In this document: piece after piece, positions 11,561-24,254 of the stretch
Layout of the letters: each line of letters opens with the position of its first letter
Numbering within the stretch: position 1 is the stretch's first letter
Origin: Schistocerca nitens
Lineage: Eukaryota; Arthropoda; Insecta; Orthoptera; Acrididae
Length of the DNA stretch: 64,000 bases
Assembly (NCBI RefSeq): GCF_023898315.1
Contig: NC_064619.1
Span: 499,816,594 to 499,880,593 of the forward strand
Direction: 5' to 3'
Program-made: the position numbers and the translations under genes
The notes under the pieces: generated by a model
Database searches by the model: none
Seen by the model: the letters and a program-made list of their open reading frames with translations, nothing else
Told to the model about the DNA's origin: nothing

Positions 11561-14220
11561 CGTAGCAGTTTAGACCAACTGAAATAAGTCCGAAATCACT
11601 CAAACAACTCTTTTCATCAATGGTGGGAAAGAAAGACGTACCTAAAAAATGAAAAAAACTGTAAAAATAAAGTTGCTTTTATCTTAAATCCCACGCAGGT
11701 CAAAGGAAGTAATTGACCTTACTTAATATATACGCAGTTACCAGAACAGAATTTAGCATTAGTACCAGTAATAGTACAAATGATAGTAGAAGTAAAAGGA
11801 AAGTAGTAGTCGTGTGGTGGTGGTGGTGGTGGTGGTGGTGCTGTTGGTGGCATTCATCGTGAGAGTAGTAGAAAACGACGATAAGAGTAAGGAGTAGCTT
11901 TGTTTGTTAAAATATAAATTGTAAAGCCTATCATAAACGACGTAGCCGATAGATGAGAGATTCTGTATGTAAATTACGTTAGTCAATGTTAATGTAAAAA
12001 ACATCGGACTGGAAACCATGTCACTAACAAAACAGAGACCTACATTTACAATGCTTTCCTTCAGGAAAACACGTGATTGCAACTGTTCTGCGACAACTTT
12101 TTGTGGTAGATGTGATTGCTAACCGTTTTCCGCGAAACAAGTCAGTGCCTTCTCTGTGTGCCCTCATTATACGATCCCGGCTTGCAACGACTAGAACCCC
12201 ACACTATTAACATGCAAGGCGTGGCGCTCAACAGGTCGCAGTGACAAGATCCATTTGTACACGCCGTCCAAAGATATATAGAAGATCAAAATATGCGGTG
12301 GAAAAGCAGCTTTCCGCAGCATTCTGAGGAGCGATTTATACCATTTTAGAAATGCTGAAATGCCTGGCAACTATAAATCGACCTGAAGGTTAGAAGCACA
12401 GGACGTGACCACCCGGAGAGGGATTTCTGGTATTGTCGGCGCATGCGATAGTAGTTTTGCACATCAGTGCGGCAACAGTGATTTGCCGGACAAATGTGAA
12501 TGTGGAAGCCATACAGAATCTATGAAATTTAACTTCTGTGACAACCACGTCTTAATGGGAGCACTGTGATGAATCAGCTAACATGACGCATTGAAATTAA
12601 TTGCAGGGCACCCTTCGTCGATCTCGCTCTCTTATTTGTTGTTCAAAAAGCGAATCAGTTGGCAGGTAATTGTTTTTCTAGCTTTAATGATCCATATAAT
12701 GAGTAGTATTCCAAAGATTTAAGATATTATTTGGAAAATCGGAAACATCCGTAGCCTGCAGCATTTCAGTTGCACATATTTTTTCTCAACATGGACGTTG
12801 TAAGTTCCCCACTACGCCTTTCTATTTGAAATTTAGGCCAATTTTACCTCCCACTCTATAAAAGATCTACGTATTACCAAAACTATGTACCCACAAACTG
12901 TTATCCAAATAAAACTCATACGCCAACCTTTGACTAAACGGAATCTCATTCGAACTGAAATGTGACTAGTTCGAATACAGCATGTATCTACATTAGATGC
13001 ACAAAGGAAGTAAAACATTTGTCTGGCCCTAATAAAAATTTCCACTTACCTCGCGTCTTAAGGACATTTTTTCACATTTCTCGGAAGTACAACAGCAAAC
13101 AGGCAGTGAATAAGGTAGATTTCTATTTTTAAATAAAATTTCCAAACAATGTTGGAATTATTGCATGCCACATGCTGCAATGTGATAATGCGTAATGATA
13201 GACTTTCTTTAAACTGTGGGATGGGGAGAGTAGCTAATCCTATCAAATGATATTCCAAGACAACGACTTTAGAAACAAGTATGTATTCAAAACACAAAGT
13301 AAAACTTTGCTTGATCTTCACACATAAGATTGGTCTGAAAAATACAATGCTTACGGACGTGAACAATGATTTAAAAAGAGTACAATGTTAACAGCTTAAT
13401 CATTTGATATGTTAATGCATGACTCAGGGAAGTGGGGTGGTCTTTCTCTCATCTCTGAACAAGTGAACAAAATTAACTAGCTGACAATAATAATTACGAC
13501 AATCTACCTACACAGTGCTACAGTCTTACCTCAAACTTCTTCTCTTCAAGAATAATATTATTCAAAGTTTATATTCTTTTCGCCTTGCAATATATACATA
13601 ATATTCATCCTTGTTGTCCCTTACAATGGATACAATCAAAAGTCAACACAGCACTACTGAATATGTCCATCACCTACCTCGCTTCATCTAAGGATGTACC
13701 AGACCTCGCAGAGGTAAGAACTGCGTCACAGAAAGACCGTAGATTGTTTAACAATAACATAACTTGCTCTCTCTCTGACGCGCACATCGATAATTTAACA
13801 AAAGTCAAAATGACATGCCCACCTTACAAAGTTTACCACTTTTGGTAGTGGAGTACCCATCAGAGTTGCACTCGGTCCCCATAGCAATAGCGATTTCATT
13901 TACTGTCACATCAAATTAATCTATCTTAATTAATTTCCATCTTTTTCCTCGGTGTATGGATATTACTAATCTAAAGAGTACACGTCATGGGATTGTACTT
14001 TGGAGTATTTTGAGCCAGAGCAATTCACGTGAAAGAATTTCTATTCCTTATGGTTTCCGAAATGCATTTCTTTCGATATGTCCATTCTTTAAGTAATACT
14101 GTGTAGCTTAATTTTCGTCAGTTGAACCGTTGCTACACCATCTTCCGTTTTGCCACTAAACTGTGTCAATGCTCAACATTCACTACGGCCAATAAGAGTG
14201 AGAGCAACTGACTATTAACG
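11561..14220. other. Unassigned stretch with a (TGG)n run
   Basis: Contains a (TGG)n repeat at 11813-11840. Otherwise I see no recognisable genes, transposon ends or splice-site pairs. The 60-107-codon open frames here have no recognisable motifs. Confidence 0.3.
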
Positions 14221-14224
14221 AATC

Positions 14225-14229
14225 TGTGT

Positions 14230-14305
<76 letters not shown>
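14225..14305. repeat. (TG)n-(AG)n microsatellite
   Basis: About 45 bases of TG run directly into about 36 bases of AG. Confidence 0.97.
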
Positions 14306-14307
<2 letters not shown>

Positions 14308-14329
14308 ACCCCATTTTTCGGTGGTTATC

Positions 14330-15790
14330 AGACTTTCAACTGATGTGATGCGGTCCACTACGATTTCCAATCTCTGCCTTCAGCTATTTCTTTTGTCCTA
14401 TAGGATTCGCTCTTGCTCCATGGAAATTACTTTTTGAAATCTTAACACATGTTCTATCATCCTATCCCTCCTTCCATATGTTTCCTGATTCGACGAACCT
14501 GCGGAGAAACTCCTCATTTTTTATCACTCCGCCTCATTTTCAGCATCCTTATGTAATACCATGTCTCAAACATTCGATTCTCTTCATTTGCGGTTTCCTC
14601 AAAGTACACTATTTGCTTCTGTACGATTCTGTACTCCAGATGTACGCCTTCAAAAATTTCTGTCAATAGTTCTAAGCTGCACTAGTCTGATTCTCATTTC
14701 CACCTTCGTCGTCTTTTATGCCTTTGTTTGCCGCCAAAGTAGCAGAATTCCTTCACCCGGTCAGAATTTAACTGAAATCTTCCCGTATCACCCGGTCTCT
14801 TCCAAGTATACCTCGCCCTGTTTTGATTCTTGAAATTTGTTACAGAACTCAGTCTTTCTCCTCTCTCATTCCTTGCCCCAAGCTCATAATCTCCATCTAC
14901 TACTTCGCATCCAACTGCATTCCAGTCCCCCATGACTACTAGATTCTCGTCTCGCTTAACGTACTGTATTACCCTCTCAATATCCTCACATACTTTCTCT
15001 GTCTCTTCGTCTTCAGCTTACGACGTCGCCATGTATACCTGAACGATCGCTGTCGGTGTTGGTTTGATGTCGATTCTTTTAAGAATAATCCTATCACTGA
15101 ACTGTTCAGAGTAACATACTCTCTGCCCTACCTTCCCATTCATAACGAATCCTACTCCCGTTAAACCATTTTCTGCTGCTGTCGCTATTATCCTTTACTC
15201 ATCTGACCAAAAATGCTGGCCTTGTTTCCACTTCACTTCACTGACCCTTACAATATCTAGATTGAGCCTTAGCATTTCCCTTTTCAGACTTTCTAGCTTG
15301 CCTACCACGTTCAGGCTTCGGACATTCCACGCCCCGACCGGTAGAATGTTATCCTTTTCGTTGGTTGTTCAATCTTTTTCTCACAGTCGCTTCCCCCTTC
15401 GCTGTCCCCTCCCGGAGATCCGAATCGGGGATTGTTCTTCTGCCAGTGGAGAGATAATCATGACAATTCTTCACTTACAGGTCACATGTCCTGTGGATAC
15501 ACGCTATGTGTCTTTAATGCAATGGTTTCCATTGCATTCTGCATTCTCATGCCATTGATCATTGCTGACTCTTACGCCTTTACGGGCAGTCTCCCATCCC
15601 AAGGGCTAAAGAGCGCCCTCAACCACTGTCCTTTCTTCCGCCCTCTTCGTAAAGGCCGTTGGTAGAATGAGTGACTTCTCACGGCGAACGTCTTCGGCCG
15701 CCAATGCTGATTAACAGTCAAAATTTCAGCGGTGGCGGGACCGAAGACGTTTTGATTACTAACCAAAGACGCTAGCTGTCCTTAGACCAT
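14330..15790 (-). mobile_element. RTE-like LINE, internally deleted
   Basis: In minus-strand order there is a tRNA-like 5' segment (15717-15790), a leader, an endonuclease domain (about 15350-14860), and an abrupt jump to the C-terminal end of the RT ORF (14660-14330). The RT core is missing. The endonuclease region keeps LTFLTWNVRSLNVVGKLESL and VVMGDWNAVG, the N-terminal and central motifs of apurinic-type endonucleases. The 3' region shows MLKMRRSDKK-like sequence. Confidence 0.75.
14860..15350 (-). pseudogene. LINE apurinic-like endonuclease domain
   Basis: The minus strand gives WNVRSLNVVGKLESLKREML, ENGLTGVGFVMNGK, RIDIKPTPTAIVQVYMATS, and then MGDWNAVG with RNERGERL. These are landmarks of the endonuclease that nicks target DNA for target-primed reverse transcription. 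At least two in-frame stops are present (after KWKQGQHFWSDE and within the MATS segment). Confidence 0.75.
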
Positions 15791-15829
15791 GGGTAGACTT
15801 TACGATCCAATGAATGATTTCACAGTCTC

Positions 15830-16820
15830 CATCTCACCATTACGACGTTTTTATTTTTTTCAGGGGCTCTTGCTCCTTTTCCTCACGCAATGTAACCTTT
15901 TTTATAGAAAGACTTAGGACGTAATATTAAGTTCCGCCAGAATGTGGGCAATGTATGGCTATCAACTTTGAGCGTGGCTTGCCATCATCAGTTCGGGGTG
16001 GCTCTTTAGCTCATGGACAAAACATTACAATGCTAATACCAAAAACTTATTTTAGCAGTGAGACATTAGCGAATAATGTAATAAAAATGTACTGACGTTG
16101 GATCCGTTGTATAAAATTCCGAAAGATAATAACATTGCTCAAAACTGATTGTTTTTAACTTTTATGTACGTCCACCTTACGCCATAAATAGTAATGTACA
16201 AGTCCTGGTTCACGAAAATAACATTCCCTGCATACACACCGCCCATAAGATTAACCACTTACGAAACCAAAAATCCATACGCAAGACGAAAGGAGAAAGA
16301 ACAAGAGCTCCGCCTTTCACGCTTATTTAAAGGTTCGGTCATATGACCACTCCTCGATTCAGCGTGGATACTTTCATTCTGACCAGCATTCGTAATTTTC
16401 ACAATAATTTTATATAAATACTTATGATAAAACACACAGAAATCTGTGCAGTCGTTTTGTAATCTCTTAATCATCTCACTTGTACAATATTTCAACAATC
16501 TTAAACAAGTCTGAAACATATAAATGGCCACATCCGGCACTTGAGGCAAAACACTAACTTGAGCTATTTTATAAATCACAGTTACAATTAAATACGCGTC
16601 GAAAGGTGTTGAAATATTAAAGAAGGAACTCAAACAGATAAGATAATTTGTGTCTCTGTGGAGGATGCCACAGCTATGGCACTATTTACGTAAATAAACT
16701 AAATCGTTTATAACGTTTTTTATATTTGTTTAATTAGAAAAATAATCTGTTACTTATGTTGCCGGAATTATCTTCTTTCATCTGGTATATCGTAAGTGTG
16801 ACTTTGGTTATCGGTTAAGG
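15830..16820. other. Unassigned stretch
   Basis: Contains a 124-codon minus-strand frame (16259-16633) of AT-rich composition without recognisable domains. It is not called as a gene. No repeat boundary seen. Confidence 0.25.
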
Positions 16821-16826
16821 GTGTTA

Positions 16827-18056
16827 CACTATCTGTTAAAAAGTATCCGGACACCTGGCTGAAAATGACTGACAAGTTCGCGGCGCTCTCCATCGGTAAT
16901 GCTGGAATTCAGTATGGTGTTGGCTCACCCTTAGCCTTGATGACAGCTGCCACTCTCACAGGCATACGTTCAATTAGGTGCTGGAAAGTTTCTTGGGGAA
17001 CGGGAGCCCATTCTTCACGGAGTGCTGCACTGACGAGACGTATCGATGTCGGTCGGTGAGGCCTGACAAGAAGTCAGCGTTCCAAAACATCGCGAAGGTG
17101 TTTTATAGGATTCAGGTCAGGACTCTGTGCAGGCCAGTCCATTACAGGGATGTTATTGTCGTGTAACCACTCCACCACAGGCCGTGCATTATGAACAGGT
17201 ACTCGATCGCGTTGAAAGATGCAGTCGCCATCCACGAATTGCTCTTCCGCAGTGGGAAGCAATAAGGTGCTTAAGACATCAAAGTAGGCCTGTGCTGTGA
17301 TGGTGCTACGCAAAACAACAAGAGGCGCAAGCCCCCTCCACGAAAAACTCGAGACCACCGCCTCCGAATTTTAATGTTGGCATTACACTCGCTGGCAGAT
17401 GACGTTCACCGGGCATTCGCCATACCCACACCATACCATCGCATCGCCACATTGTGTACCGTGATTCGTCACTCCACACAACGTTTCTCCACTGTTCACT
17501 CGTCCAATGTTTACGCTCCTTATACCAAGCGAGGCGTCGTTTGGCATCTACCGACGTGACGTGTGGCTTTTCAGCAGCTGCTCGACGATGAAATCCAAGT
17601 TTTCTCACCTCCCGTCTAAGTGTCATAGTACTTGCAGTCGATCCTGATGCAATTTAGAATTCCTGTGTGATGAACTGGATAGGCGTCCGCCTATTACACA
17701 TTACGACCCTCTTCAACTGTCGGCGGTCTCTGTCAGTCAACAGACGAGGTCGGCCTGTACGCTTTTGTGCTGTACGTGTCCCTTCATGTTTCCACATCAC
17801 TATCACATCGGAAACAGTGGACCTAGGGATGTTTGGAAATCTCGCGTACAGGCTTATGATGCAAGTGACAACCAATCACCCGACCACGTTCGAAGTCCGT
17901 GTGTTCCGCGGAGCGCCCCATTCTGCTCCGTCACGATGTCTAATGACTACTGAGGTCGCTGGTATGGAGTACCTGGCAGTAGGTGACAGCACAATGCACC
18001 TAATACGAAAAACGTATGTTTCGGGGGGGCGTCCGGATACTTTTGATCACATAGTG
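16827..18056 (-). mobile_element. Tc1-like transposon, 1,230 bp, full length
   Basis: Flanked by TA at 16825-16826 and 18057-18058. Ends are 'aaaagtatccggacacc' on the left and, inverted, 'aaaagtatccggacgcc' on the right. It is the same family as 31051-32226 and 2787-5269. The transposase on the minus strand is broken. Confidence 0.92.
17074..17950 (-). pseudogene. Tc1 transposase, broken
   Basis: The minus strand runs from a helix-turn-helix region (FPNIPRSTVSDVIVMWKHEG, GRPRLLTDRDRRQLKR) through VVWSDESRYTMW (first catalytic D) to FQRDRVPVHNARPV (second D) and SPDLNPIKHLRDVLER. The third catalytic residue is K where the family has E (PIEHLWD), and several frameshifts separate the parts, so it cannot be active. 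The order and spacing fit a DD34E-type Tc1 transposase. Confidence 0.88.
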
Positions 18057-18059
18057 TAC

Positions 18060-20420
18060 ATTTTATTACAAACAATTATGGTAATAATGTTAATAATTTT
18101 CAATTATTAAAGCTTCTACCGGCTCGTCTTATTGCCACGCTTCCAGAGCTTTCACTAATTTTTCTCTAGCATGCCTGTAACGAATTTCACGTGCTTCCAT
18201 TAAAATTATATTGGTGACGACTGTCCAAGTCACTGGCTCCTGGATCTTAGCTCCTCCCGCGTGCACGCCACTGGAACACAACCTTTTCCCCGGACCTCGT
18301 GGCTTGCTGGCCGCCGTTACTTGAGCTCAACTCGCCTGTCACAGTCCGTCTCACAGCTGGCCGTCCCAGCCTACAGACCACTTCTCAGATCCAGTCTGTC
18401 CTGCGACAGTCGAATCAGCTGGTTGTAACGTTACGCCATGATGGAAACCAACTGTTATCGTCCCTTGTCTTCGAGTCTTTTCCAAATTCTTCAGGTTTTC
18501 GAATAGAGTGCTTGCTACGACTAGCTGAAACTTACTACAAATCTCAAGGAGTCTCTCTCGTCTAATTTCTTCCATCGAACCCGTATTCTGGAGTACACAC
18601 GTCCTCTATTCCTTCCCCTAGCACAGCACTCGCATCGCCCGCGATAACCCTTTATGTACTGAATCACTTGTTAAGGCAGCCCCGTACACTATTTCGTCAG
18701 CTTCTGCGATTAACTGCGTGGTTATTAAGGCCCTTGCCGAAACAGTCTGCTGCAATTGTGGTTAACACCAGTGAAAGAGTTAATATAATAACCAAGTAGA
18801 AAGGATAAAGATTTAGCATTACTGTTCACTGGAAATGTCACATATGCTCAGTAATGGTGAATCAGGAATGTATCCTATATTTCACGACTTTTAGTGTAGT
18901 AGAATCATATCCACGATAGCATAACTTGTGTGTTGCACATTCAGCGTTTAAGTGATATTAAGTAGCTAAAAACATTCTGGTTAATGACTGCAACAACAGT
19001 GCAAAAATAATAAATATTTGGAAGATTGCTGCTGTTACTTTGTATCACGAGAAATGAGCAGCAACGTACAACCACTGTGTACACAAACCTCGGCGTAACT
19101 GCCCCTCTCCGCACCAGACCACCAACCCTCCCTCCTCCAAAGACTCGACGGAACCACACCAATTAATTACGTTTATTTAGTGTATATTACAGTCGAAAAC
19201 GTAATTTATGCACCTGGTCATTGATATATGCTGGATGATGGGCAGTCAGCGCGAAATATCACACATGAATAACACCAGTTAATTGGAACCAATGACGTGC
19301 GAAATACACATTGATCGTCGCGGGGAAGTGCAATTACAAACATCTTCTGTCCTTTAATGTGCGGGCAGTAACTTTTAAGATATACGGATAGCTCCCAATA
19401 TTTTTAAAGAACAAATTATGTCAGCGCAAGATGTCCGGCATTTATTTTGTTTTTTTTTTTTTTTGTTTTTTGCGTCGGGAAACAACGTATACTTTCACTA
19501 AGACATTATGCACTGATGCTCACCCTGTAGAACACCAGAGTAAAAAGTCGTGACATTTTTGTCAGCGAATCTGATTAAGACAAAGCGTGAAGTGAAGGTT
19601 TTATCCTTAAAAGCACAGTCGATGACGAGGTCATTACAAACCGAGAACAAGATTACCCTTTACACTGAGAATGATGGTGCTGGACATTGACTGTTCCTTC
19701 CTCAAAGGAACCATTCGGGAATTTGCCTTAAAAGCACTTGGGGAACCAAGTCTAATTTTCAAATTTAATTTTGAAATGCCGGATGTCTTAAAAATTATAG
19801 CTTCACAAAGCTTCAACACGATAAACTGTTTAACTATTGATGACACTGTTACGTGGTACAAAAATGTAATGGGAAATTTAATGCTGCGTCTCATAAAGAA
19901 GCTTCTTAATATCGGGATGTATTCCTTAAAATTGTAACCTAAGATCATGTTCGGCATCTATGTGTCGATTCCAACATTAACTGTTCTTTTAATCTAGCAC
20001 AGACCGCACTTTCTCTTATACACATCAGTGACAATTGGTTTCATAGCATTAACTGATTTCTTCTGTAAAACAGTCTAAATTTCGCAGTAACTTGTTCCAT
20101 GAACGGTTCTGAAGATAACGGCGAAGTAACGTGTTCTGTGGAAATTAGTTGTAGGACTTCACTTATACGTCATAAAATGGTTTCTGATATCGCGTCTATA
20201 TGCGTCACTTTGTGGAAACTATCCACGGAAACATCGTCGTAAATTATGCAATGCTATAAAAGTTGTCAAATAACTGAGTTTACATTAAAATCAAATAATT
20301 TCTAAAAAACTAGAAACTGAATTAAAGTTGTCATTTGAAAAAAAGTTATTCCCACAGCAGTAATTTATTTACAGTAACCTCAATTTTCCCTTCCTCGTTG
20401 GATGTTGACTGTTGCTACAA
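18060..20420. other. Unassigned stretch
   Basis: No confident gene. Overlapping open frames at 19634-19957 (minus) and 19671-19937 (plus) lack known motifs. A T-rich run lies near 19445. The 18240-18660 part is somewhat GC-richer without a clear exon. Confidence 0.25.
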
Positions 20421-20437
20421 GCAGCTTCTTTCAGACA

Positions 20438-20620
20438 AAAAAAAAAAAAAAAAAGGCTCTGAACACTATGGGACTTAACTTCTGAGGTCATCTACTTAAA
20501 CTTAACTAACCTAAGGACATCACACACATCCATGCCCGAGGCAGGATTAGAACCTGCGACCGTAGTGGTCGCACGGTTCCATACTGTAGCGCCTTGAACC
20601 GCTCGGCCACCCCGGCCGGC
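20438..20620 (-). mobile_element. tRNA-headed SINE (main family), short form
   Basis: Duplications tctttcagaca lie at 20427-20437 and 20621-20631. The copy ends in a long A tract (18 or more A on the plus strand, left side). It lacks about 25 bases of the body between 'gaggtcat' and 'ctacttaaac'. It is inserted in a LINE RT remnant. Confidence 0.92.
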
Positions 20621-20629
20621 TCTTTCAGA

Positions 20630-21085
20630 CAGCAGGCCTACTACATTATAGAAAACTGCATCGTCATCTAGAAGTCTGAAGTTACTATTCATAGTGTCTG
20701 CAAGTTCATTAACATAAAACATGAACAGAAAGGGTACCAACACACTTCCCTGGGGCACATCAAAATTTACTTACACATCTACCAATGGCTCTCCATCGAA
20801 GATAACTTTCGTCCTCCTTAACAAAAAGTCCTCAGTACAGTCACAAATTTCTCTTGATAACTCGTACGATCTTACTTCTGATAATAAGCACAAATATGGT
20901 ACTGCGTCAAATGCTTTTCGCAAATCAAGAAACACCTTGCAGCTGCCTGACTGCATTGGTCTACAGCTTTCAGGATGTCATATGAGAAAAGCACGAGTTG
21001 GATTTCATATGACTGTTGTTTTCGGAATCTGCTGTGGTTCGCATGGAGGAGGTCATTTTGTTCGAGATATCGAAGTGTAATAATT
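20630..21085 (-). pseudogene. LINE reverse transcriptase fragment
   Basis: The minus strand gives FLDLRKAFDAVPY (motif A), PQGSVLVPFLFMFYVNELAD (motif B), then LLDDDAVFYN (motif C, normally FADD). This is non-LTR RT of the Jockey/CR1 kind. The first residue of the catalytic box is altered. The fragment is interrupted near motif C by the SINE at 20438-20620. Confidence 0.8.
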
Positions 21086-21540
21086 AAAAATTGTTTACCA
21101 CGATATGAAGATTATAGTTCTCACAGAGACGATTTCAGCTAGTAAAATGAAACATACTAAAGCGATAGGATCAACTGAATGAAGAAAATCAATTCAGTGA
21201 AGTTATATCGTTAGGTGAACTACAGAGTACTTTAAAATAACAAATATGTTCGCGTTTTGCAGCGCAGGACGTACGTAGTTACACTCGCATCTGGATTTGT
21301 ATAATTTTAGTATAAAATCATCATGTTAGACGCTAAAACAATGTAAATGTTGTGTGACTAGGGGCTACCGTCGGGTTGATCAGTCAGCTACTGGGGGCGG
21401 ACTGTTAGACGCTCATGTCATGGGATTAAGTGAAATGTATTGTTAGTTTCTCTTAGCAGGATTCAGACTGTTCTCATTGACGCCTCAAATTTTAGGTCTC
21501 CCAATAGAAAAATATAAAATATTTGTCTAAAGAATAATTA
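21086..21540. other. Unassigned sequence
   Basis: No gene or repeat recognised. Confidence 0.3.
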
Positions 21541-21543
21541 TTG

Positions 21544-21736
21544 CCGGCCGCTGTGGCTGAGCCGTTCTATGCGTTTCAGTCCGGAGCCGCGCTGCTGCTA
21601 CGGTCGCAGGTTAGAATCCTGCTTCGGGCATGGCTGTGTGTGATGGCCTTAGGTTAGTTAGGTTTAAGTAGTTCTAAGTCTAGGGGACTGATGACCTCAG
21701 GGGTTAAGTCCCAAAGTGCTTGGAGCCATTTGAATT
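21544..21736 (+). mobile_element. tRNA-headed SINE (main family)
   Basis: Perfect 12-bp duplications (gaataattattg) at 21532-21543 and 21737-21748. The head starts 'ccggccgctgtggctgag'. The B box is mutated (ggttagaatcc). Confidence 0.93.
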
Positions 21737-22149
21737 GAATAATTATTGATTAAACTGTAATCGTCGTATTTCACATAAACTGAGGAGTAAAATTACTATC
21801 ATAAATACAAGCAACCACCGAATGAATGGAGTTTGCTACATAATTACTATATTTGCTTTATGTTTCGTATGAATGGCTTAATTGTGGTCATGTTAGCGTT
21901 GTTTATGTAAAAAATGTGAGGCAGTGCATCATCAGAAAAGGCTGTCTGTCAATGTATACTGTGATCGATTAACTTAAAGTGAGCAAAGCGATATCCGCGA
22001 GGGTCCGAAAAGGTTCTAGAGACAACAGGGCTTTTTAAGTTCAGTTAAAACCAGGGTGGTGGCAGAACAACGTCGGTAACAGGCATAATAAGCAGATTCG
22101 GTGAAGTAGACAGTAGCTTCGTAAAGATACGTAATGTCAGTGAAGATGG

Positions 22150-22900
22150 TACAGGGGTTGGACAGAAAGTAGTGGCAACACTGCTGTAATACGAAGGGTG
22201 CGCGTCACATGGCTTGCCCTCTGTCTGTCGTTGATGGCACAAGGTCGGTTGATGCAGTGCAGCGTGCGGCGACAGCTACACTTGAGTCAATGTGCTGTCC
22301 GACAGCGCGGGAGGCCAGGTCAGACACCCAAACAGTACGTTTGGGAAACACGAACAACGTGCGTGGATCTAGATCGAAGAAGCGCGTGGTCGGAGGGCAC
22401 AATGCTGTTTCCTTCTGACACTGCATCCCATCATCCTTCATGACAATGCACGAAGCCACACTGGGAACTCCCAGCAAAAGCCCCTGCGTACGCGGCGGTG
22501 GGAGATACTGGAACATCCACCGTATTTACCTGAAATGAGTCTGTGCGACCACGTCCGGTTCGCTAACATGAAGGAACCTTGTCGTGGCTAGCCCTAGCCA
22601 CGCGGGATTAGCCGAGCGGTCTATGGAGCTGCCGTCGTGGACTGTGCGGCTGGTCCCGACGGAGGTTCGAGTCCTCCCTCCGGCATTGGTGTATGTGTTT
22701 GTCCTTAGGATAATTTAGGTTAAGTAGTGTGTTAGGGACTGATGACCTTAGCAGTTAAGTCCCATAAGATTTGACACACATTTGAACATTTTTTTTTTTT
22801 TTGGCTCGCCCTACAACACAGGAAAAGACAACATCCGTGTCATAGGGCCCTCCTTGCCAGACATCGACAAAGGTGGATGAACTCAAAGTGTACGATGCCT
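22150..22900 (+). mobile_element. Mariner-like fragment split by a SINE
   Basis: The left part has 'aggggttggacagaaagt', a mariner-end-like sequence. At 22435-22585 the plus strand encodes LHDNARSHTGNS and HPPYLPEMSLCDHVRF, the second and third catalytic regions of mariner (HPPYSPDLAPCDY-like), with D changed to E in SPD. A SINE then interrupts. Right end not found. Confidence 0.65.
22597..22802 (+). mobile_element. tRNA-headed SINE, third head type
   Basis: Duplications ggctagcccta (22586-22596) and ggctcgcccta (22803-22813). The head 'cgggattagccgagcggt' with B box 'ggttcgagtcc' differs from the other two. The body 'ttaggttaagtagtgtg' and 'gggactgatgacctta' is a shortened relative of the main body. 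The copy ends in a T run after 'tttgaaca'. A related copy lies inverted at 53185-53521. Confidence 0.9.
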
Positions 22901-23326
22901 TCAAAGTCTGAGGGGGAAGATGATTGAGATGCAGGGTGATTATATTGAGGGCATGTAATACAGTGGACGTCTGTCAGTCAAATCTGGTATGAATTATAGC
23001 CAAGATCCCACGTCGTTTTATTCAGCACATTCGTATCAAGTTAGTGTAGAGATCGAAGACTGCTTTCAACTTATTTGGGAAAAAAAGCGGCAATCGTTCG
23101 TTTAGGATCGTTTTGGGATCCCCAGGGATATGATCCAGTGTCCTCCCAAATACGAATTAAAAGCTAGAGATCAGCTTCCTAAACGTTATGTAACAGCTAT
23201 TCATCAAAATTATCACTTCCCAGATGATAACAAAATCTAACACAGGGACAGACTCATTTCAGAAAGTGGATGTAGCACGAAATCTGCAGGACATCTTTAT
23301 ACAGGACTGGATGTCAAGTATCTGAT

Positions 23327-23348
23327 CACACACACATACACATACACA

Positions 23349-23391
<43 letters not shown>
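23327..23391. repeat. (CA)n microsatellite
   Basis: About 60 bases of CA with a few interruptions. The Cys-Val-repeat open frame across it is an artefact. Confidence 0.97.
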
Positions 23392-23537
23392 TCACATTCA
23401 CCAGCTACGACATGATCACGGATTGAACAATTATCTAGGAAGCCTAGATTTTTCTGAAACATTTCTCTGTTCGTCGACACATATTGCCTTTGAATTGCAT
23501 TGGGAAAATTTTCATTCTTTCTTTATTAGTACTGTTT

Positions 23538-23704
23538 CCTGGCTGAGTGTGCGTTTGCCTACTATTTGTTTTTCGTTTCTTTAGCCTATTGTACGGGTGC
23601 GTAACATCATTTACACTATTTTTCTTTCCTTGCTGAGTGTGCGTTTGCCTACTATTTGGTTTTTGTTTCTTTACCATATTGTACAGGTGCATAATATCAT
23701 TTAA
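23538..23704. repeat. Tandem duplication, 90-bp period
   Basis: Two direct copies share 'gctgagtgtgcgtttgccta', 'ctatttg' and 'attgtac.ggtgc.taa.atcattta'. They start near 23541 and 23631. Confidence 0.85.
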
Positions 23705-24040
23705 AGAAAAAGCAGTGGCTATTGAAATCTGCTTTAATACCGAATTCCTTGCGTATTTCGTTGTTGGTCAAACGTAAACGAAAGAGCCGGTGAATCACTG
23801 AGTTAAAGAAGACTTTTTTTTCATCGTGGAGGACGGCTTGAACTAACACCGATGATGTCTGTGCATGTGGGTTTTATGAAAATGGAAAATTTATATTTGT
23901 TGTCAACTTTCTTAATAGTAAAGTATAAAGTTCTTTTTGTGTACATGCTGTCTATTGATTGGGCAGACGCGTTAATCTCATTGGTGTCACCCTCTAACAG
24001 TAACAAAATATCTCCAACGTAACGTTTGTAGTATATGATT
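23700..24040 (-). pseudogene. Penelope-like reverse transcriptase fragment
   Basis: The minus strand gives YVGDILLLLEGDTNEIN (catalytic YVDD box with D to G), then LYFTIKKVDNKYKFSIFIKP and TCTDIIG. The order YxDD, then (I)NFLDLTI..NNKF.. and (R)KPT.TD is diagnostic of Penelope-like RT. The reading then shifts but continues as a FTGSFVYV / KYARNSVLKQISIAT-like segment. Penelope-like elements are retroelements related to telomerase that move by target priming. Confidence 0.65.
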
Positions 24041-24254
24041 TTTTTCTTATTTCTGTGGAAACTTGGCAGTCATAAAAATATGCGCTAAGGTGCCAGCCAA
24101 ACTGTTGTACACCGCAAGGCTATCTTTTGATATTATATTTTACCACTGAAACTGAAAAAAATCGAGCTAAATAAAATTCTAAACATTCAATTAGTTCTGT
24201 ACATTCTGCAGTGCCAATCTTAGTATCGGTTTTGCCAGTTTTCCACACATACAA

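Noticed and set aside
16259-16633. 124-codon minus-strand frame
   Set aside because: AT-rich, no domain motif, no splice or start context. Such a length is expected by chance in 64 kb.
19634-19957. Overlapping frames on both strands (107 and 88 codons)
   Set aside because: Antisense mirror frames without recognisable motifs, so neither is supported as a gene.
23259-23480. Open frame with Cys-Val repeats
   Set aside because: Produced by the (CA)n tract. The same holds for the frames at 58434-58836.
23538-23704. CRISPR-like repeat-spacer pattern
   Set aside because: Only two direct copies with a 90-bp period, in a clearly eukaryotic context.
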